A DNA stretch of 6,505 nucleotides from Opitutales bacterium (GTDB taxonomy: Bacteria; Verrucomicrobiota; Verrucomicrobiae; Opitutales; CAG-312), in contig JAGAOA010000142.1 of the NCBI GenBank assembly GCA_017623955.1, positions 1-6,505 of the forward strand, written 5' to 3'. The position numbers and the translations under genes are program-made. Each line of letters begins with the position of its first letter. Positions within the stretch are counted from its first letter, which is position 1. The notes beneath the pieces are model-generated. The model did no database searches, was not told the origin of the DNA, and saw only the letters and a program-made list of their open reading frames with translations. Positions 6,311 through 6,505 of this stretch are shown piece by piece.

Positions 6311-6505
6311 ATGTATAACCTTGAAGCCTGTAGCACGAATAAGTCTGTTATAAACAGCAAGTCCAACGCCCTGCTTTGAGGGAGCGTGAATAAATACGCT
6401 TTTCACACCGAAACCGTCCACCTCACGAAGCACAGAGAAAACCGTATGCGCAAGGGTAGCCTCGTTTTTAGCATTACCGTAAACAAGCTTTGGGATTTTT
6501 ATCCT
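6308..6505 (-). CDS. C-terminal end of Sua5/TsaC-type threonylcarbamoyl-AMP synthase (partial)
   Basis: The frame enters from the right edge. LVYGNAKNEATLAHTVFSVL, then the GVKSVFIHAP stretch and GVGLAVYNRLIRATGFKVIHL resemble the C-terminal Sua5 domain of L-threonylcarbamoyladenylate synthase as found in Clostridia, which makes the precursor of the t6A37 tRNA modification. The catalytic YrdC domain lies outside the window. GC of this stretch together with the CoaE piece is about 44%, clearly above the neighbouring genes, with more G/C-ending codons. No stop codon separates it from the CoaE-like segment, although they are normally separate proteins; a lost TTATGA-type stop/start overlap would explain this. 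The family call is moderate because only the end is visible. Confidence 0.5.

Noticed and set aside
1..6505. CRISPR arrays, tRNA or rRNA genes, insertion sequences
   Set aside because: No regularly spaced repeats, cloverleaf-like segments, rRNA motifs, transposase motifs or terminal repeats were seen on either strand.

Overview
The window is AT-rich and reads as bacterial chromosome from the Bacteroidetes (probably Bacteroidales). The reasons are low GC at third codon positions, almost no Shine-Dalgarno sequences, a TAnnTTTG-type -7 promoter motif upstream of thrC, and close-packed genes ended by long perfect hairpins. The taxonomic call is inferred from composition and protein style, not from a search. 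The last ~300 bases differ in composition and gene content and look Firmicutes (Clostridia)-like.

Layout from left to right. Positions 1-1019 (minus) hold the N-terminal 339 codons of citramalate synthase (cimA), which runs off the left edge. Positions 1021-2382 (minus) are threonine synthase (thrC). Its stop codon is one base from the cimA start, so the two form a thrC-cimA transcription unit that feeds threonine and isoleucine synthesis. A 245-bp region (2383-2627) separates thrC from the divergent gene fsr (2628-3845, plus), an MFS exporter of the fosmidomycin-resistance family. A perfect hairpin (3881-3912) then serves as a bidirectional terminator for fsr and the convergent gene at 3968-4957 (minus). 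That gene encodes a Tat-exported, hydroxypyruvate-isomerase-like TIM-barrel protein. Across a 130-bp divergent promoter region with a 10-bp inverted repeat lies 5088-5918 (plus), a lipoprotein of the same broad sugar isomerase/epimerase fold but a different subgroup. A 52-bp perfect palindrome (5926-5977) closes this unit.

The right end (5990-6505, minus) is an open frame that appears to be a composite. Read 5' to 3' on the minus strand, it contains the C-terminus of a Sua5/TsaC-type threonylcarbamoyl-AMP synthase and the P-loop start of a dephospho-CoA kinase (CoaE). These are followed by a C-terminal tail that resembles a DUF374-type acyltransferase. GC content falls from about 44% to about 31% at a CTGCAG (PstI site) at 6205-6210, exactly where the CoaE resemblance stops. 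A cloning or assembly chimera, or a recombination scar, is the simplest reading.

The two points of biological interest are the thrC-cimA pairing (two routes toward 2-oxobutanoate and isoleucine in one unit) and the divergent pair of exported isomerase-fold proteins, which suggests sugar or keto-sugar conversion in the periplasm. The point of technical interest is the composite right end.
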